64,000 nucleotides of DNA, from contig ML058493.1 of assembly GCA_003013855.2 (NCBI GenBank), forward strand, positions 1,240,001 to 1,304,000, read 5' to 3'. The first letter of the stretch is position 1, and every line of letters starts with the position of its first letter. Position numbers and translations under genes: made by a program. This DNA is from Liriodendron chinense (taxonomy: Eukaryota > Streptophyta > Magnoliopsida > Magnoliales > Magnoliaceae). Below the pieces are notes generated by a model that ran no database searches, had not been told where the DNA came from, and saw only the letters and a list, made by a program, of their open reading frames with translations. This document shows positions 1 to 10,701 of the stretch, piece by piece.

Positions 1-947
1 TAATCTTCTGATATTCATAGTGGATCACTTTGTGCCGTGGTTTTTTACCCGTTGAGGGGTTTTTCCATATAAATTCGAAGTCTCTTGTGGTGAATGCTTG
101 TGTGTGATTAATTTCATTGTATTTATCGTTGATCTCGCATTACTCTGCGCGTTTCGGCTTTCGCTTCCACTGCCGTTTTTCCCAACAGATTATATGCACA
201 CTGTTTCCTATGGTGTGATCCACTTGAGCTTTGGATATGATTCAATTTTGGGATCGTGTCCTAAAATGATATGTAAAAATGGTCGGCTGGCGTGGATAAT
301 ACATATACATGACAACGTGGATTAAAAAATAATGAACTGACCCGTGTTCGAACTTGGATCAGTTCAACTCGGCTCAACTCAGATATTTGGACCAAACCAA
401 ACCAAACCAAGCTCAAGCTTAAGCTTGTATAATCTGGATCAAACCAAGCTCAAACAGTAGGGATAGGCTTGAAGCTAGGCTTATGTACAGCTTAGTCCCT
501 ATGATAGTTCCCAGCAATTTGAAGGACACATTTGGTTACCATCAAAGGTTTGCTAAGACATGCTGTTCTAAATAATTTTATCCACCTGAGGCCTGTTTGG
601 ATAGGATCGGATGGATAGACTTTATACTGATTGTTTCTCAAACACCATGGTCAAGGACGGATGGACAACCATATGCAGCTCTTGTATACATTTTTTAAAA
701 AAAAAAAAGGAAAAAAAAGAAGAAGAAAGATTAGCCATGTTAAGGACATTTACAAAAAGAGGACAAAGCGGATGTGTGCAGGAGAACCATTAGTATAGAA
801 AAGGGGCGAACAAGATGGCCAGACGCCATCCATGCTTCAGGTGTGTACTAAAAGTCAATTTTGCGCGAGTGTCCATTTTCCTTACGCACATGATGAGTGG
901 GCCAGACCGAGCTATTAGAGTTTTTATTATTATTATTATTATTTGGG
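1..947. other. 3' flanking DNA, no gene seen
   Basis: No gene is recognised here. The stretch holds AT-rich low-complexity sequence, an (AACC)-rich patch near 396-412, an A-rich run near 697-722 and an (ATT)n run near 926-942. Short open frames exist on both strands but show no domain, no codon bias and no splice context. Confidence 0.6.
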
Positions 948-1026
948 AATGCAATATTTTTTAGAGATTTCATTTTCACCCCATTACTTATCTCACTTGT
1001 TTGGTTTAAGACTAATATTTCGGCTT

Positions 1027-1057
<31 letters not shown>

Positions 1058-1147
1058 CTGCTGGAGGCAATATTTTTTAGAGATATCATTTTCACCCCCA
1101 TTGGTTATCTCATCTGTTTGGTTTAAGACAAATATTTTGGCTTTTTC
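948..1147. repeat. Tandem duplication around a 29-T homopolymer
   Basis: About 80 bases starting GCAATATTTTTTAGAGAT occur at about 950-1028 and again at about 1068-1147 with a handful of differences. The two copies are separated by an uninterrupted run of about 29 T (1029-1057). Long frames on both strands across this block are artefacts of the homopolymer. Confidence 0.8.
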
Positions 1148-1204
1148 CTGCCGGTGGACACTACTCACGACTCGTGTAAGTATAGTAATCGATATAAATG
1201 TCTA

Positions 1205-3251
1205 CAAATGTTGCTTGCAAGTTGCTTTTACACGGTGTTTGGCAAATCTAGTCATAAGAGCTTATTTGCTTATTCTAAAAAAATAAGTTTTTATTATGAA
1301 AGTAGACCGTCTAGGAAAGCTTTTATTTTAGAGCTTATGTTTTTAGAAACTAACAAAAAAACTCTTAAATAATAACTGATAGGGAGGTTAGCTTAAGCGG
1401 GTAGACATTTTTAATTAATTTTTGGACAAGTTTGTCCCTGAACTTTTTAAGTAATTCCCTTCTTGCCCTCTTCTCTTCTTGAGAATATCTCTAAGGTGGG
1501 CTCACATGATGAATAACCCATATTGAAGGTGGGTTTCCAGATCAAGGTAGGCCCACATAATGCATGGTCATATCAAAGGTGGGACCTACATGATGGATGG
1601 GGGACATTAAGGTGGGATCACATGATGGAAGGTTGACATCAAAGGTAGGCCCACATGATGAACAACCCATATTGAAGGTTGGGCCCCACATGATTGACAG
1701 TGAACACCAAAGGTGGGTCCCACATGATGGATGACCCACATTAAAATGTGGCCCCGCATGATGGATGGACTATCCACATCAAGTGGGCCCCATATGATGG
1801 ATGGTTCATGGCAAAGGTAGGACTCACATGATGGATGGTGGACATTGAATGTGAGACCACATGCTAGAAGATTAACATTAAATGTGGGACCACATGATGA
1901 ATGATCCATATTAAAGGTTGGGCCCCACATGATGGATGGTCCATAGAAAAGGTGAGACCTACATGATTTATGGTGGACATCAAAGGTGGTCCCACATGAT
2001 GGACTATCCATATCAAGTGGCCCCCACATGATAAATGGTCCACAACAAAGGTAGGACCCACATAATGGATGGTCCACATCAAAGGTAGGATCCAAGTGAT
2101 GGATGGTGGAAATTGAATGTGGGACCACATGATGGAAGGTTGACATTAAAGGTGGGCCTACATGATGAATGACCCATATTCAAGGTTGGACCACATATGA
2201 TGGACAGTCCACAACCAAGGTGGGACCTACATGATAGTGGTCCACAACAAAGGCAGGACCACATGATGGATGGTGGACATCAAAGATGGGCCCCTCATAA
2301 TGAATGACTCATATTTAAGTGGAGCCCCACATCAAAGTGGGCCCATGTAATGAAAAATTCACATCAAAGGTAGGCCCTGCATGATAGATGGCTCACATCA
2401 AAGTGTGACCCAACATGACGGAACATGCACATCAAGTAGGTCCCATTTAAATGGCAGTCCACGTCAAAGGTGGGATCCACATGATGGATGATGGTCATTG
2501 AAGGTGGGACACACATAATGGTAAGTTGATATCAAAGATGGGCTCAGATGATGAACGACCCATAATGAAGGTGAGGCCCCACACAAAGAATGGTCTACAT
2601 CAAGGTGGGCCCACATAATGGATGGAGTGGGCTTCACATGATGAATGGCTTACATAAAAGTGTGGCCCCTCATAATGGACAATTGACATCAAGTGGACCC
2701 CTCCTAATGGACAGTCCACATCCAAGGTCTCTCATGATGGGTGACTCATGTCCAAAGTGGGCCATATGATGGATGATCCATATAGGTGCACCTCACATGA
2801 TGAATGGTATATCAAAATTGGGCCCCACATGATGGACAATACACTTCAAAGGTAGGGCCCACATTATGGACACATCAAATGTGGAGTCCACGTGATGGTG
2901 ATGGGTAGTGGACATTGAGAGGCCCCACATAAAGGACAATTAGCATTGATGCTAGGCCCCACATGATAGACTGTCCACCCAAACAACCATTTGGATAGCT
3001 CTTATATTTAAGTTGTAATCTTTAAAAATTACATCAACTACCCTTAAAAAAGCTTTTATTTGAAAGTTTCACCAAACATAATTATTTTAAATAAGAGCTT
3101 TTTTTTTTTTTAAAGATTTTACCAAACGGGCTTATTTAAAATAAGAGCTAGAACAAAAAGAGCTTATTAAAGTATCTCTTATTCAAAAAGCTCTTATTGA
3201 ATTAGAGTAGAGATGCCAAAGGCCCCAAATGTTGCTTGCAAGTTGCTTTTA
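1205..3251. mobile_element. TIR-bearing non-autonomous element with minisatellite core
   Basis: A perfect 26-bp direct repeat (1205-1230 and 3226-3251, beginning CAAATGTTGCTTGC) flanks a 1995-bp segment. The segment's ends are imperfect inverted repeats. The left end reads CGGTGTTTGGCAAATC followed by TAAGAGCTTATTT. The reverse complement of the right end reads GCCTTTGGCATCTC followed by AATAAGAGCTTTTT. A further inverted copy of the left end (TTTACCAAACGGGC) lies near 3118-3131. No transposase is present. The structure fits a non-autonomous TIR transposon. A 26-bp duplication is much longer than the usual 2-11 bp, so part of the direct repeat may have another origin. Confidence 0.55.
1490..2985. 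repeat. Degenerate minisatellite (GTGGGCCCACATGATGGATGG type)
   Basis: About 1.5 kb is made of imperfect tandem copies of a unit of roughly 36-50 bases. The recurring wording is GGGCCCACATGATGGATGG followed by TCCACATCAAAGG, with many substitutions and small indels. Minus-strand open frames across it (for example 1607-2146) translate to repetitive His/Pro/Ser/Gly-rich peptides and are by-products of the repeat, not genes. Confidence 0.85.
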
Positions 3252-4108
3252 TCTATAAGTTCCTAAATCTACAAATGTTAAAGATTTAGTTTGTTTCGTT
3301 GAATGAGTGGACCGTTGCTGCAACTAATCCAATGAAAAAAATATTAAATTTCCACTTTCAGTAACAAGAGACAATGATTCAACTATCTGTTACCTTGGTC
3401 TATTGGATTCATTAAAGAAGAATGCACCACAATACTCTCTTCAAATCCTTATCACTAATTGTAGACCTTTATGCAGTTTAATGCAGAGCCTTATTGTATT
3501 CATGTACTCCATTGCAAGTGCAGGTGACATGTCGAGAGCTAGGGATTGTGTTGTAGGCGAAAATATGGGACATCCATGGTATTTCCCAACAGAGCAATAG
3601 TCTAAGATCTAGAAAAAAAATAGGTACTATTATAGCAAAAACGACAATTACGACAATAAAAATCAGTCCATATTCATCCAAAAGGAGGCTCAAGATTGTG
3701 AGCTAGGATTTCAATCTGAGAATTTTTTGAGACTTAGTACTTCCATGGTGTTGACTGGGTGGGATCACAAATGAACAGACCACATTGAAAAAAAACAAAA
3801 ACAATGGATACCTTTATCATCTCAACCAGCAATAAAATAACACACTAGCCAACAAAATCAATACAAACTGAACAGGCGGAGTTGTCCAATTATTGCGATT
3901 TTACAACCATAACCCATCAATTCAGTGGAAGAAACAGATTAACGGCTGTGATCAGCTATTGCGCAAGTAGAATCAACAAAGTCGTTTCCTTTTTTGTTAG
4001 ACAATGAAATTTATTTACTCCCATGTAACATGCACCTACTTTCGTCCCTAGTCTACTTACAACGGAGAGAGACTGCCTCCAACCAGCAATTGAACAACAA
4101 GATTTTCA
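3252..4108. other. Downstream flank and probable 3' UTR of the MRS2 gene
   Basis: There is no open frame with recognisable content. The part next to 4108 lies directly downstream of the MRS2 stop codon on the minus strand and probably holds its 3' UTR and polyadenylation site. I could not fix the poly(A) site by eye. Confidence 0.5.
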
Positions 4109-4387
4109 TCATGCAAACAGTCCTTTTGTCTTTCCCCATCCAAGAGCCATGAAATATAAAACCACACAACCTACTGTGGTACCCAGAGTAGCCTCCCAGA
4201 ATTGTCTGGGCCCTGTATCGAACAGACTAATATGGATGTTCATGCCAAATAAACCCACCACGACAATGCCCGCATTGAATACTAGGTTCCCAGTGCTGAG
4301 CTTCACTCCCATCTGTAGTAGCTGATTCTGTTTGTCATCCAACATGATGTTAATATAATCCTCCGTGTCATCCACATACTCTCTCAT
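4109..4387 (-). CDS. MRS2: MRS2/MGT magnesium transporter, last exon
   Basis: This is the terminal coding exon of a CorA/MRS2-type Mg2+ channel, a membrane protein that forms a homopentameric Mg2+ pore. The exon starts after a minus-strand AG acceptor (4388-4389). It encodes 92 residues starting MREYVDDTEDYINIMLDD and ends at TGA. Two hydrophobic segments are present. The first runs from about LSTGNLVF to VVGLFG and is followed by the signature GMN motif (FGMNIHISLF). The second runs from about FWEATLGTTV to ALGWGKTKG. REYVDDTEDYINIMLDDKQN is characteristic of plant MRS2 proteins, most like the MRS2-3 clade. The frame is intact. It joins in phase 0 to the exon at 6613-6748. The paralogue assignment is inference. 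Confidence 0.9.
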   Translation of the reverse strand: MREYVDDTEDYINIMLDDKQNQLLQMGVKLSTGNLVFNAGIVVVGLFGMNIHISLFDTGPRQFWEATLGTTVGCVVLYFMALGWGKTKGLFA

Positions 4388-4714
4388 CTTTGCATACAAA
4401 AAAAGGAGCATCAGAACCATAGTTAGAATCGGTACCGGGGAATAAGATGAAAATGATGAAATCAAATAGCTTGGAAGGTGGAAAATTTACAGATCAATGA
4501 ACTTTAAGAAAATTCTTGTAGCCAAGAATAAGAATGTCATTTATAGGGTGCTTAAAATCATATTGGCATAGTTGTTGGGGACCTAAATCATGTTGGACAT
4601 TTCTTGTCGAAAGAAGAAGTTCAAGTACTAGCAGTGATACAATGCGATGCAGGCCAAAAGAGAAGAAATCAAAAGGGCTAAGGTGACAGCTTGTAGTATC
4701 TTTATTTTCGTCAG

Positions 4715-4718
<4 letters not shown>

Positions 4719-4753
<35 letters not shown>
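4719..4753. repeat. (TG)n microsatellite
   Basis: About 17 uninterrupted TG units inside the last MRS2 intron. Confidence 0.95.
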
Positions 4754-4756
<3 letters not shown>

Positions 4757-4814
4757 GACTGATTTAATGAGGGGCTGTATCATTGTAATGAAATTTTAGG
4801 ACGGTATTTTAGTC

Positions 4815-5220
4815 ATGGGAACGAGTTCCCCGTTCGTTCCTGACAGGGGACTCCCCTGTTTGGAAGTTGGACGTTAGATGTGGGCCCATGGTTGGTCTAT
4901 CCAAGCCATTGATCTGACAGCTCCCATCATGGATGGACCATTCCTAGAATGAAATCTCAATTGGTAACTCTAACCTTCCTGTTGTTAGCATGCAAATACA
5001 TGGTTAAAAGGAAATGAACGAACAAACCACATTCACTAGAGGAAAGGCCAAAGATTCAATGGCTAGGATCTTCCAATTTGGGAGATTTCGGGGAATCGTC
5101 CATCCATGATGGGGGCTGCCAGCTCAATCTGGCTTGATAGATCAACCATGGGCCCCACATCTATAAATTAAGTTCCAAACAGGGAAGTTACTAATGCATG
5201 CAACTTCCTACGCAATTTTT
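4815..5220. mobile_element. Fold-back / MITE-like element with long inverted repeats
   Basis: The left arm (about 4850-4985) is matched by the reverse complement of the right arm (about 5060-5190). Shared wording includes CCCTGTTTGGAA, AGATGTGGGCCCATGGTTG and CCCATCATGGATGGAC. The arms are roughly 80-85% alike by eye and leave a short loop of under 100 bases. There is no coding capacity. Exact ends and target duplication could not be fixed. Confidence 0.65.
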
Positions 5221-5831
5221 AGACTTTCAAGGTGCTGAGTTTCTATACATGACCACTTGTAGTACACTCATTTGACTCTAAAATTCAAAACAAGTCCTGA
5301 ATGGACAAATTACAAAAATAACCTGAAACAAATTATTAATTCCCGGATACGTCCCTTTCAAAATCCGGATCAACAATGTTTACATCACAGGATGAGGCCC
5401 ATCCCATGTGGGGTCCATTAGTACAACAGACTGAGTTGTTGAACCATGGACACCACCCCACTTGTACAAACTAAAAAATTGAGTATGCTATTCATATCTT
5501 TAGCTCAAGGATAATATAATTCCTCCTTCATCCTGAATCAGAGTTTTCTCTCAAAACTTCACACAGAAATAATAATCCAAACAGGAACTTTCTCAGAAGA
5601 AAAATAAACTGCCTGTTTACATAAACAGCTCTACATGATGAAGAGTTGATGCTGGAAATGGCAACGGAAGGCTGGTCAGACAGCTCAGTCCATACAAGAT
5701 TATCGATTGGGCAATCCGATAATTGCACTCACAGTCCTAATTGTTTACCGGGTGATAGAGCGGGATTCCAATGGGTTTCCATAGGCTATGGCTCACATCA
5801 GAGGAAAAATTCTAACTTGCTAAAAAGTCTG

Positions 5832-5990
5832 AAGGGGAAGGAACATGTGTGTCAATACCAAAGGTTACATAAATTGTCAACACCCTCGTATTTTCTGTTG
5901 CGAATGGCACGAACTGGATTATGAGTCATTTGTGATCCAGTTAGCTATTTTTTACCAATCTGAAATTATGTTTAACCTGAGCTCCAAAAA
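5832..5990. repeat. Dispersed intronic repeat, copy 1
   Basis: This segment contains TTATGAGTCATTTGTGATCC followed by a TTTTTACCAA stretch. It resembles about 58540-58690, which has TTATGAGTCATTTATGATCC and TTTTTACCAA. The two copies lie in different MRS2 introns on either side of the 51-kb intron. They are probably old copies of the same small repeat. Confidence 0.55.
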
Positions 5991-6612
5991 AAAAGAAAAG
6001 AAGTTTTTTAATACCCCCAGCATTGATTAAACCCTAACATGAACTAATATTTAGAATGTAGATATTTATATTTTGATTGCATCATTGGGTAAAAGAGGAA
6101 GATTGATATTTGGCGGACAACCAATCATAAAACCACTGTCAATCTACTATTTAAAAGCCAATCACAAATTTCTGGGAGAAAGGCTAAGATGAAGACAACC
6201 ATCATCATAGAGTACAATCTAAGTTTTTCTAGTTAATGTTGATTTGGAGTAAATGTATTCGTAACAAGGCCTCTACATGAAACAATTGATGACTCAATTT
6301 CACCATGGTTAACAATAGACATTCAAGCCTTGGTTTTGGAGCTGGAGAAAATGCTTAGTATCCATGACATGTGCATATCTAAAAATCAAAGCATTATGAC
6401 GAGAGGTGGTTGCAATAACAATTGGATTGAAGAAAAGAAACACAATAGCTTCCCTTACTATGTGCCTAGCACAAGCATGGATAGCAAAAAATCACTACAT
6501 AAATTAATTCTTTATGAAGTTATTTAATAAGACACTCAATCAGACCCTGAGGATTTCTTTTTCCAAATAGTAGAGACCGGGCAATGATAAATAAAAAGGA
6601 AGTACCACATAC

Positions 6613-6748
6613 CGTGGATAGTTTTTGTAAGGTACCATCGATCTGCACAAAGTAAGCTTCTAAAAGCATCTCCAACTCCTCGATATCAGGTTTAAAACCA
6701 CGTGAACTTTCATTGAAGCTTCTGGATTTGCTCTTAGAATCTTCATCC
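6613..6748 (-). CDS. MRS2: MRS2/MGT magnesium transporter, penultimate exon
   Basis: This 136-bp exon on the minus strand is bounded by an acceptor ending CCTCCAG and a donor CCACG|GTATGT. It encodes an acidic/serine-rich linker (DEDSKSKSRSFNESSRGFK) followed by DIEELEMLLEAYFVQIDGTL and QKLST. The second block is the conserved pre-pore helix of plant MRS2 proteins. Its first base completes an Arg codon begun by the last two bases of the exon at 57738-57883, which lies 51 kb upstream. Its last codon is complete, so it continues in phase 0 into the exon at 4109-4387. The phase agreement at both borders is strong evidence that these pieces are one gene. Confidence 0.9.
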
Positions 6749-6878
6749 CTGGAGGTACAAGAATACCAGGCAAAGAACAAACAAACACACTTGAGTGAAG
6801 TTGGAGGAGCTGAACTAAGAAATGCAGCCATAAGATTGTCGTAAGGGTTTATTTATAAATACTTGTAGTAGGGTCTTA

Positions 6879-7039
6879 TATATAATATTAATTCTTATCA
6901 GGGGGTTATGATGTATATATTCCAGCATAAAAGCAATAGAAAAGATGAAAAGCAATAAAAAAAAGGGGGGCTTTTGGAGCTCTCTTTCTCTATTCCCATT
7001 TTTCCTCTCTCTCTCTCTCCCATGTTTTGCAAATCTACA
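6879..7039 (+). repeat. Copia-1 5' LTR
   Basis: About 161 bp. It matches 10276-10430 over nearly its whole length, with shared TTATGATGTATATATTCCAG and CTTTTGGAGCTCTCTTTCTC. It ends CTACA immediately before the primer binding site. The first two bases read TA here and TG in the 3' copy. Confidence 0.85.
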
Positions 7040-7054
7040 TGGTATTAGAGCTGG
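7040..7054 (+). other. Copia-1 primer binding site (initiator tRNA-Met type)
   Basis: TGGTATTAGAGCTGG abuts the 5' LTR. It is a one-mismatch form of the usual TGGTATCAGAGC complement to the 3' end of initiator methionine tRNA. Confidence 0.8.
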
Positions 7055-7535
7055 ATTCAGTCAGTTTTGAGTGAGATTAACATCATGCACATGGAGAGAA
7101 ACGATTTCGAAAGAAAATCTGGAGGGGCCTGCCGACGTCAGCCGTACGGCCACATACGGTCAGGTTTGCCTCGAAAAGTTAATCTTTTGGTAGATCATGA
7201 TTTTGGAGGATTTATGGTGATTTTTGTGGAATTTTTGGAGATTTTTTAGTGGTGTTTCGAGCCTCACAACCCGAGTTTCGGAAACGGTCCAATTTCGTGT
7301 TTTCCTTCATTTTCTTCAAATCGGGGAGGAATTTTTTTATTTCCCCCAAATGGAGTGTTCGGTTTAGGGTGATCTATCATCCCCTACAATTTTTTTGGAA
7401 AGAGGAGTTTTTGGTGCATTTTGAGCACCCTATACGGCCAGTTGACCTTGTGCAGCACTGTTCACGTCTCATTTTTTAGGGAATCTGTATACTCCACCCT
7501 GTTGCAGCTCCTAACCTCTTTATTCCTCTTTATAT

Positions 7536-10275
7536 ATGTCCTTTATGGATTCCAAAGCTTCTGGACATGGCTCCGATGGGCCTCTCTCAATTACCTCCAC
7601 GAAATTTAATGGGGATAATTTCCTTTTATGGTCCCGAGCTCTCCGCATGTATGTTGTCGGCAAGGAGAAACTTGGTTTTCTCACTAGAACATCCGAGAAG
7701 CCATCTATCCCTCCATCTGGCGATTCGTCACAAGCAGATGCGTGGGATTCTTCAAATGCCATTATCATGGGATGGATTCTCAACTCCATGGAACCAAGCA
7801 TCGCAGCCTCTTATTTCTTCTATGATTCGGCTACGGATCTATGGAAGTCCCTGAATGAGACATATGAGACGATATCTAACAAGTCCCGTATCTTTCAGTT
7901 GACCAAGGAACTTTACTCTCTTACTCAAGAGAACCTATCAGTTACTGAGTATTTCGGTGCACTGAAGAGCCGTTGGGAGGAATTAACTCATCTCCAACCT
8001 TTGAGTGAACTTCCAAATAGTAGAAGTGTAGAGATTGTGCGGTTACGAGAAGATGAAGCGAAGACATACAAATTTTTGGCGAGGTTGAATAGTGACTATG
8101 AGGCACTGAGGGCATAGCTGGTTGCTACAACTCCCTTTCCTTCTCTTCAAGCAGCCTACTCGATTGTTCATACTGAGGAGGCACGCAAGCGGGTGATGAT
8201 TACACCAATTGCAACTCAGGAAAGGACTGCATTTACGTCCACCACTATCCCATCTGATGATCGCAGCGATGATTCTAATTATCGATGAGGTTATATTAGA
8301 GGACAGGGCCGTGGTCGTGGTAGACTATTTTGCACTCATTGCAGTCGGTCTGGTCATACTAGAGATCGTTGCTACAAGTTGCACGGACGTCCCACAGTAT
8401 ATGTGGCTACCTCTAATCAGATTGGCATTATATCTTACTCGTCTGGCAGTCATCCTTCTGGCATCTCTACTGCTCCTGATCAGTTGGACACAGTCACAAT
8501 GACTAAAGCAGGCTTTTTGGATCTTCAGCGCATTCGCATGCTTCGGACTCAGACTGTGCCTCCCATCTCTCTTGCCTCACAGCCATTTGCATCCTCCTTT
8601 GTTGCAATCACAGGTACTGCACTCCATGCCTCTTCCGCCCCAACTACCTGGATTATTGACTCTGGGGAGTCTGATCACATGACCGGTGAACACACTAGTC
8701 TCATCCCTTCTAACTCCTCTACTTGTAGCCGTCTTGTACAACTGGCTGATGGAACTTCTACTCCGGTAGAATCCATTGGCCCTGTGTCTCTCTCTCCTAA
8801 CCTTACCCTATCCAATGTCCTCTATGTGCCTAAATTCCGTGCAAACTTGATTTCTGTTCATAGCATTACAAAGGCTCTTAACTGCTGTGTATTTTTTTTT
8901 CCTTCTCATTGTATCTTTCAGGACTTGAATACGAAGAAGACTATTGGTGTGGGCGATGAGCATGGCGGTCTCTACTTTTTGCATCAGGGGGAGCAGTCTG
9001 CTGGGAGTGATGCCTCATCAAGTTCTTTTACTTTTGTATCTCACTGTTTTGAGCCTAGTCAGGAGTCGGCTGCCTTATGGCATGCACGGCTTGGTCATGT
9101 GTCACTCAAGACTTTACAGTTCTTTCTTCCCAAGTTTAGTAAATTGAACAATGTTCCTTTTTAGTGTGAAACATGTCAATTTAACAAGCATGTAATGACC
9201 TCTTTTCCTGCTCACTCACATCGTTCTAACAAGATGTTTGCCTTAATACATTCTGATGTTTGGGGTCCTAGTCCTGTTAACTCAATTGATGGTTTTTCAT
9301 ACTTTGTGACATTCATTGATGATTTTTCTCGTGTGACATGGGTTTATTTAATGAAACGGCATCATGAATTGCTACACCTATTTAAGTCATTTTATCAGCT
9401 CATTAATTTAGTATGATTGCAACATTCAGTCCATTCGAACTGACAATGGTGGTGAATACATATCCCAAAACTTTACCTCCTATCTTCAAGAAAATGGCAT
9501 TCTTCATCAATTCTCATGCCCTTATACTCCACAACAAAACGGAGTGGCTGAGCGCAAGAATCGCCATCTTCTGGAAGTTACCTGCTCTCTTTTGATTGGA
9601 ATGAAAGTTCCTAAATTATACTGGTCCACTGCCTTGTTAACTTCTTGCTATTTGTCTTAAATGGCAAGACACCGTTCCATACACTTAAGCCTGATTGTCC
9701 CCTATTTAGCATTCTTCCAAAAGTTTTCGGGTGCACTTGTTTTGTCCACTCTTTGGGCCCGTCCCAAGATAAACTTGCGAATTGCTCCATCAAGTGCATC
9801 TTCCTTGGATACTCGCTTCATCACAAAGGCTATAGGTGTTATGACCCCTGTTCGAGAAGGTACTTGGTGTCTCTGGATGTTATATTCTTTGAAGATCGGC
9901 CCTTCTTTTCCACCATGACTACTTCTCCAGACTTGGCTACCCCACACTCTTCTTTACCTATGCCTGTGGTTAGTGACCACTCGATTTCTCCTCCTACGAC
10001 ACCTAAGCAGACTCTCACCTATGTTCGCAGGAAGTCGAGACTGCTAGCAATGCTCCCTATAGCTCCTCTTCCTACGTCAGGTAATCTTTCAATCCCACTC
10101 CCATTACTCATCCATCTTCTCCTGTTGCTTCTCGTACCCATAGTCATCATCCCACCTTGCATCCTATCTCTAATTTTGTTTCCTATGACTCTGTCTCTCC
10201 TACATATCGTGCCTTCCTTGCTGCTATAGCTTCCTCCTTTATTCCTAAATCAGTTGTTGAGGCTCTTGCAGTTCA
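7536..10275 (+). pseudogene. Copia-1 gag-PR-INT polyprotein remnant
   Basis: The frame opens with ATG at 7536. The gag UBN2-type region contains FNGDNFLLWSRALRMYVVG. A TAG at 8115 breaks the frame. A CCHC knuckle follows (CTHCSRSGHTRDRCYKLHG, about 8329-8385). The protease centre is WIIDSGESDHMT (about 8650), where the usual Ala after DSG is Glu. The GAG-pre-integrase segment contains LWHARLGH. The integrase core contains SDVWGP, FVTFIDDFSRVTWVYLM, IRTDNGGEY and NGVAERKNRHLLEV across frameshifts. The last recognisable part is FGCTCFVHSLG to PKSVVEAL, normally followed by RT. Several stops and frameshifts make it non-functional. Confidence 0.85.
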
Positions 10276-10430
10276 TGTATAATATTCATTCTTATTAGTG
10301 GGTTATGATGTATATATTCCAGGATAAAAGCAATAGAAAAGATGAGAAGCAATAAAAAAAGGGGGGGCTTTTGGAGCTCTCTTTCTCTATTTCCATTTTT
10401 CCTCTCTATTCCATGTTTTGCAAATCTACA
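10276..10430 (+). repeat. Copia-1 3' LTR
   Basis: About 155 bp, homologous to 6879-7039. The tract CTCTCTCTCTCTCCC of the 5' copy is shortened here. It is joined directly to the truncated pol remnant without a polypurine tract. Confidence 0.85.
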
Positions 10431-10450
10431 AAGATAACACGCATTCATGA

Positions 10451-10697
10451 TGTTGAGATGTAAGGGTATTTTGGGTGTATGCGTAAGTTAGTATGTGTAC
10501 ATGTGTGTGAGGGGAATATGCTTGTAGTTGGGGGTATTTCTATCATTTTCCTGTGATTAGATTTTCTAATAAATAAGGGGGAGACGAGAGAGTATTCACG
10601 TTTTCATCTCCACATTCTCTCTTCTTTTTTCCTCTTCTTCTTTCTTTCTCCTTTTTCTTCTCTTTTCTTTCATTCTTTCAATGGTTTTAATATTTCA
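10451..10697 (+). repeat. Copia-2 5' LTR
   Basis: The segment begins TGTTGAGATG and ends TATTTCA, giving canonical TG...CA termini. It has a plausible TATA region (AATAAATAAGG) and a pyrimidine-rich 3' half. TTGGTATTAGATC follows two bases later. The 3' LTR partner is not in the window, so the boundaries rest on termini and priming site only. Confidence 0.65.
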
Positions 10698-10701
10698 TCT
10701 T

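Larger units (their letters stand above)
4388..6612 (-). other. Last intron of the MRS2 gene (2.2 kb)
   Basis: On the minus strand the donor reads GTATGT (6612 downward). The acceptor reads GTATGCAAAG just before 4387, behind a T-rich tract. The intron holds a (TG)n microsatellite, a fold-back MITE-like element (about 4815-5220) and a dispersed repeat near 5832-5990 that has a relative at about 58540-58690. Small open frames in it show no gene content. Confidence 0.85.
6879..10430 (+). mobile_element. Copia-1: internally deleted Ty1/copia element
   Basis: Two LTRs of about 155-161 bp flank a gag-protease-integrase region on the plus strand, opposite to the MRS2 gene. The priming site TGGTATTAGAGCTGG follows the 5' LTR directly. 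Reverse transcriptase and RNase H are absent: the reading jumps from the conserved segment just before RT straight into the 3' LTR. The expected polypurine tract is also missing. No matching 5-bp target duplication could be found, so one flank may be rearranged. Confidence 0.85.

Noticed and set aside
897..1286. Plus- and minus-strand frames over the poly(T) block
   Set aside because: Their length comes from poly-Phe/poly-Lys runs across the 29-T homopolymer.
1607..2146. Long minus-strand open frames (up to 179 codons) in the repeat block
   Set aside because: They are translations of the minisatellite in three overlapping frames with no start context or domain. The repeat lacks stops by chance.
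1490..2985. CRISPR-like repeat array
   Set aside because: Repeats are degenerate, have no unique spacers and lie in plant DNA.
3403..3693. Small ORFs downstream of the MRS2 gene
   Set aside because: No domain, no conserved wording and no codon signal. Likely chance frames in 3' flank.
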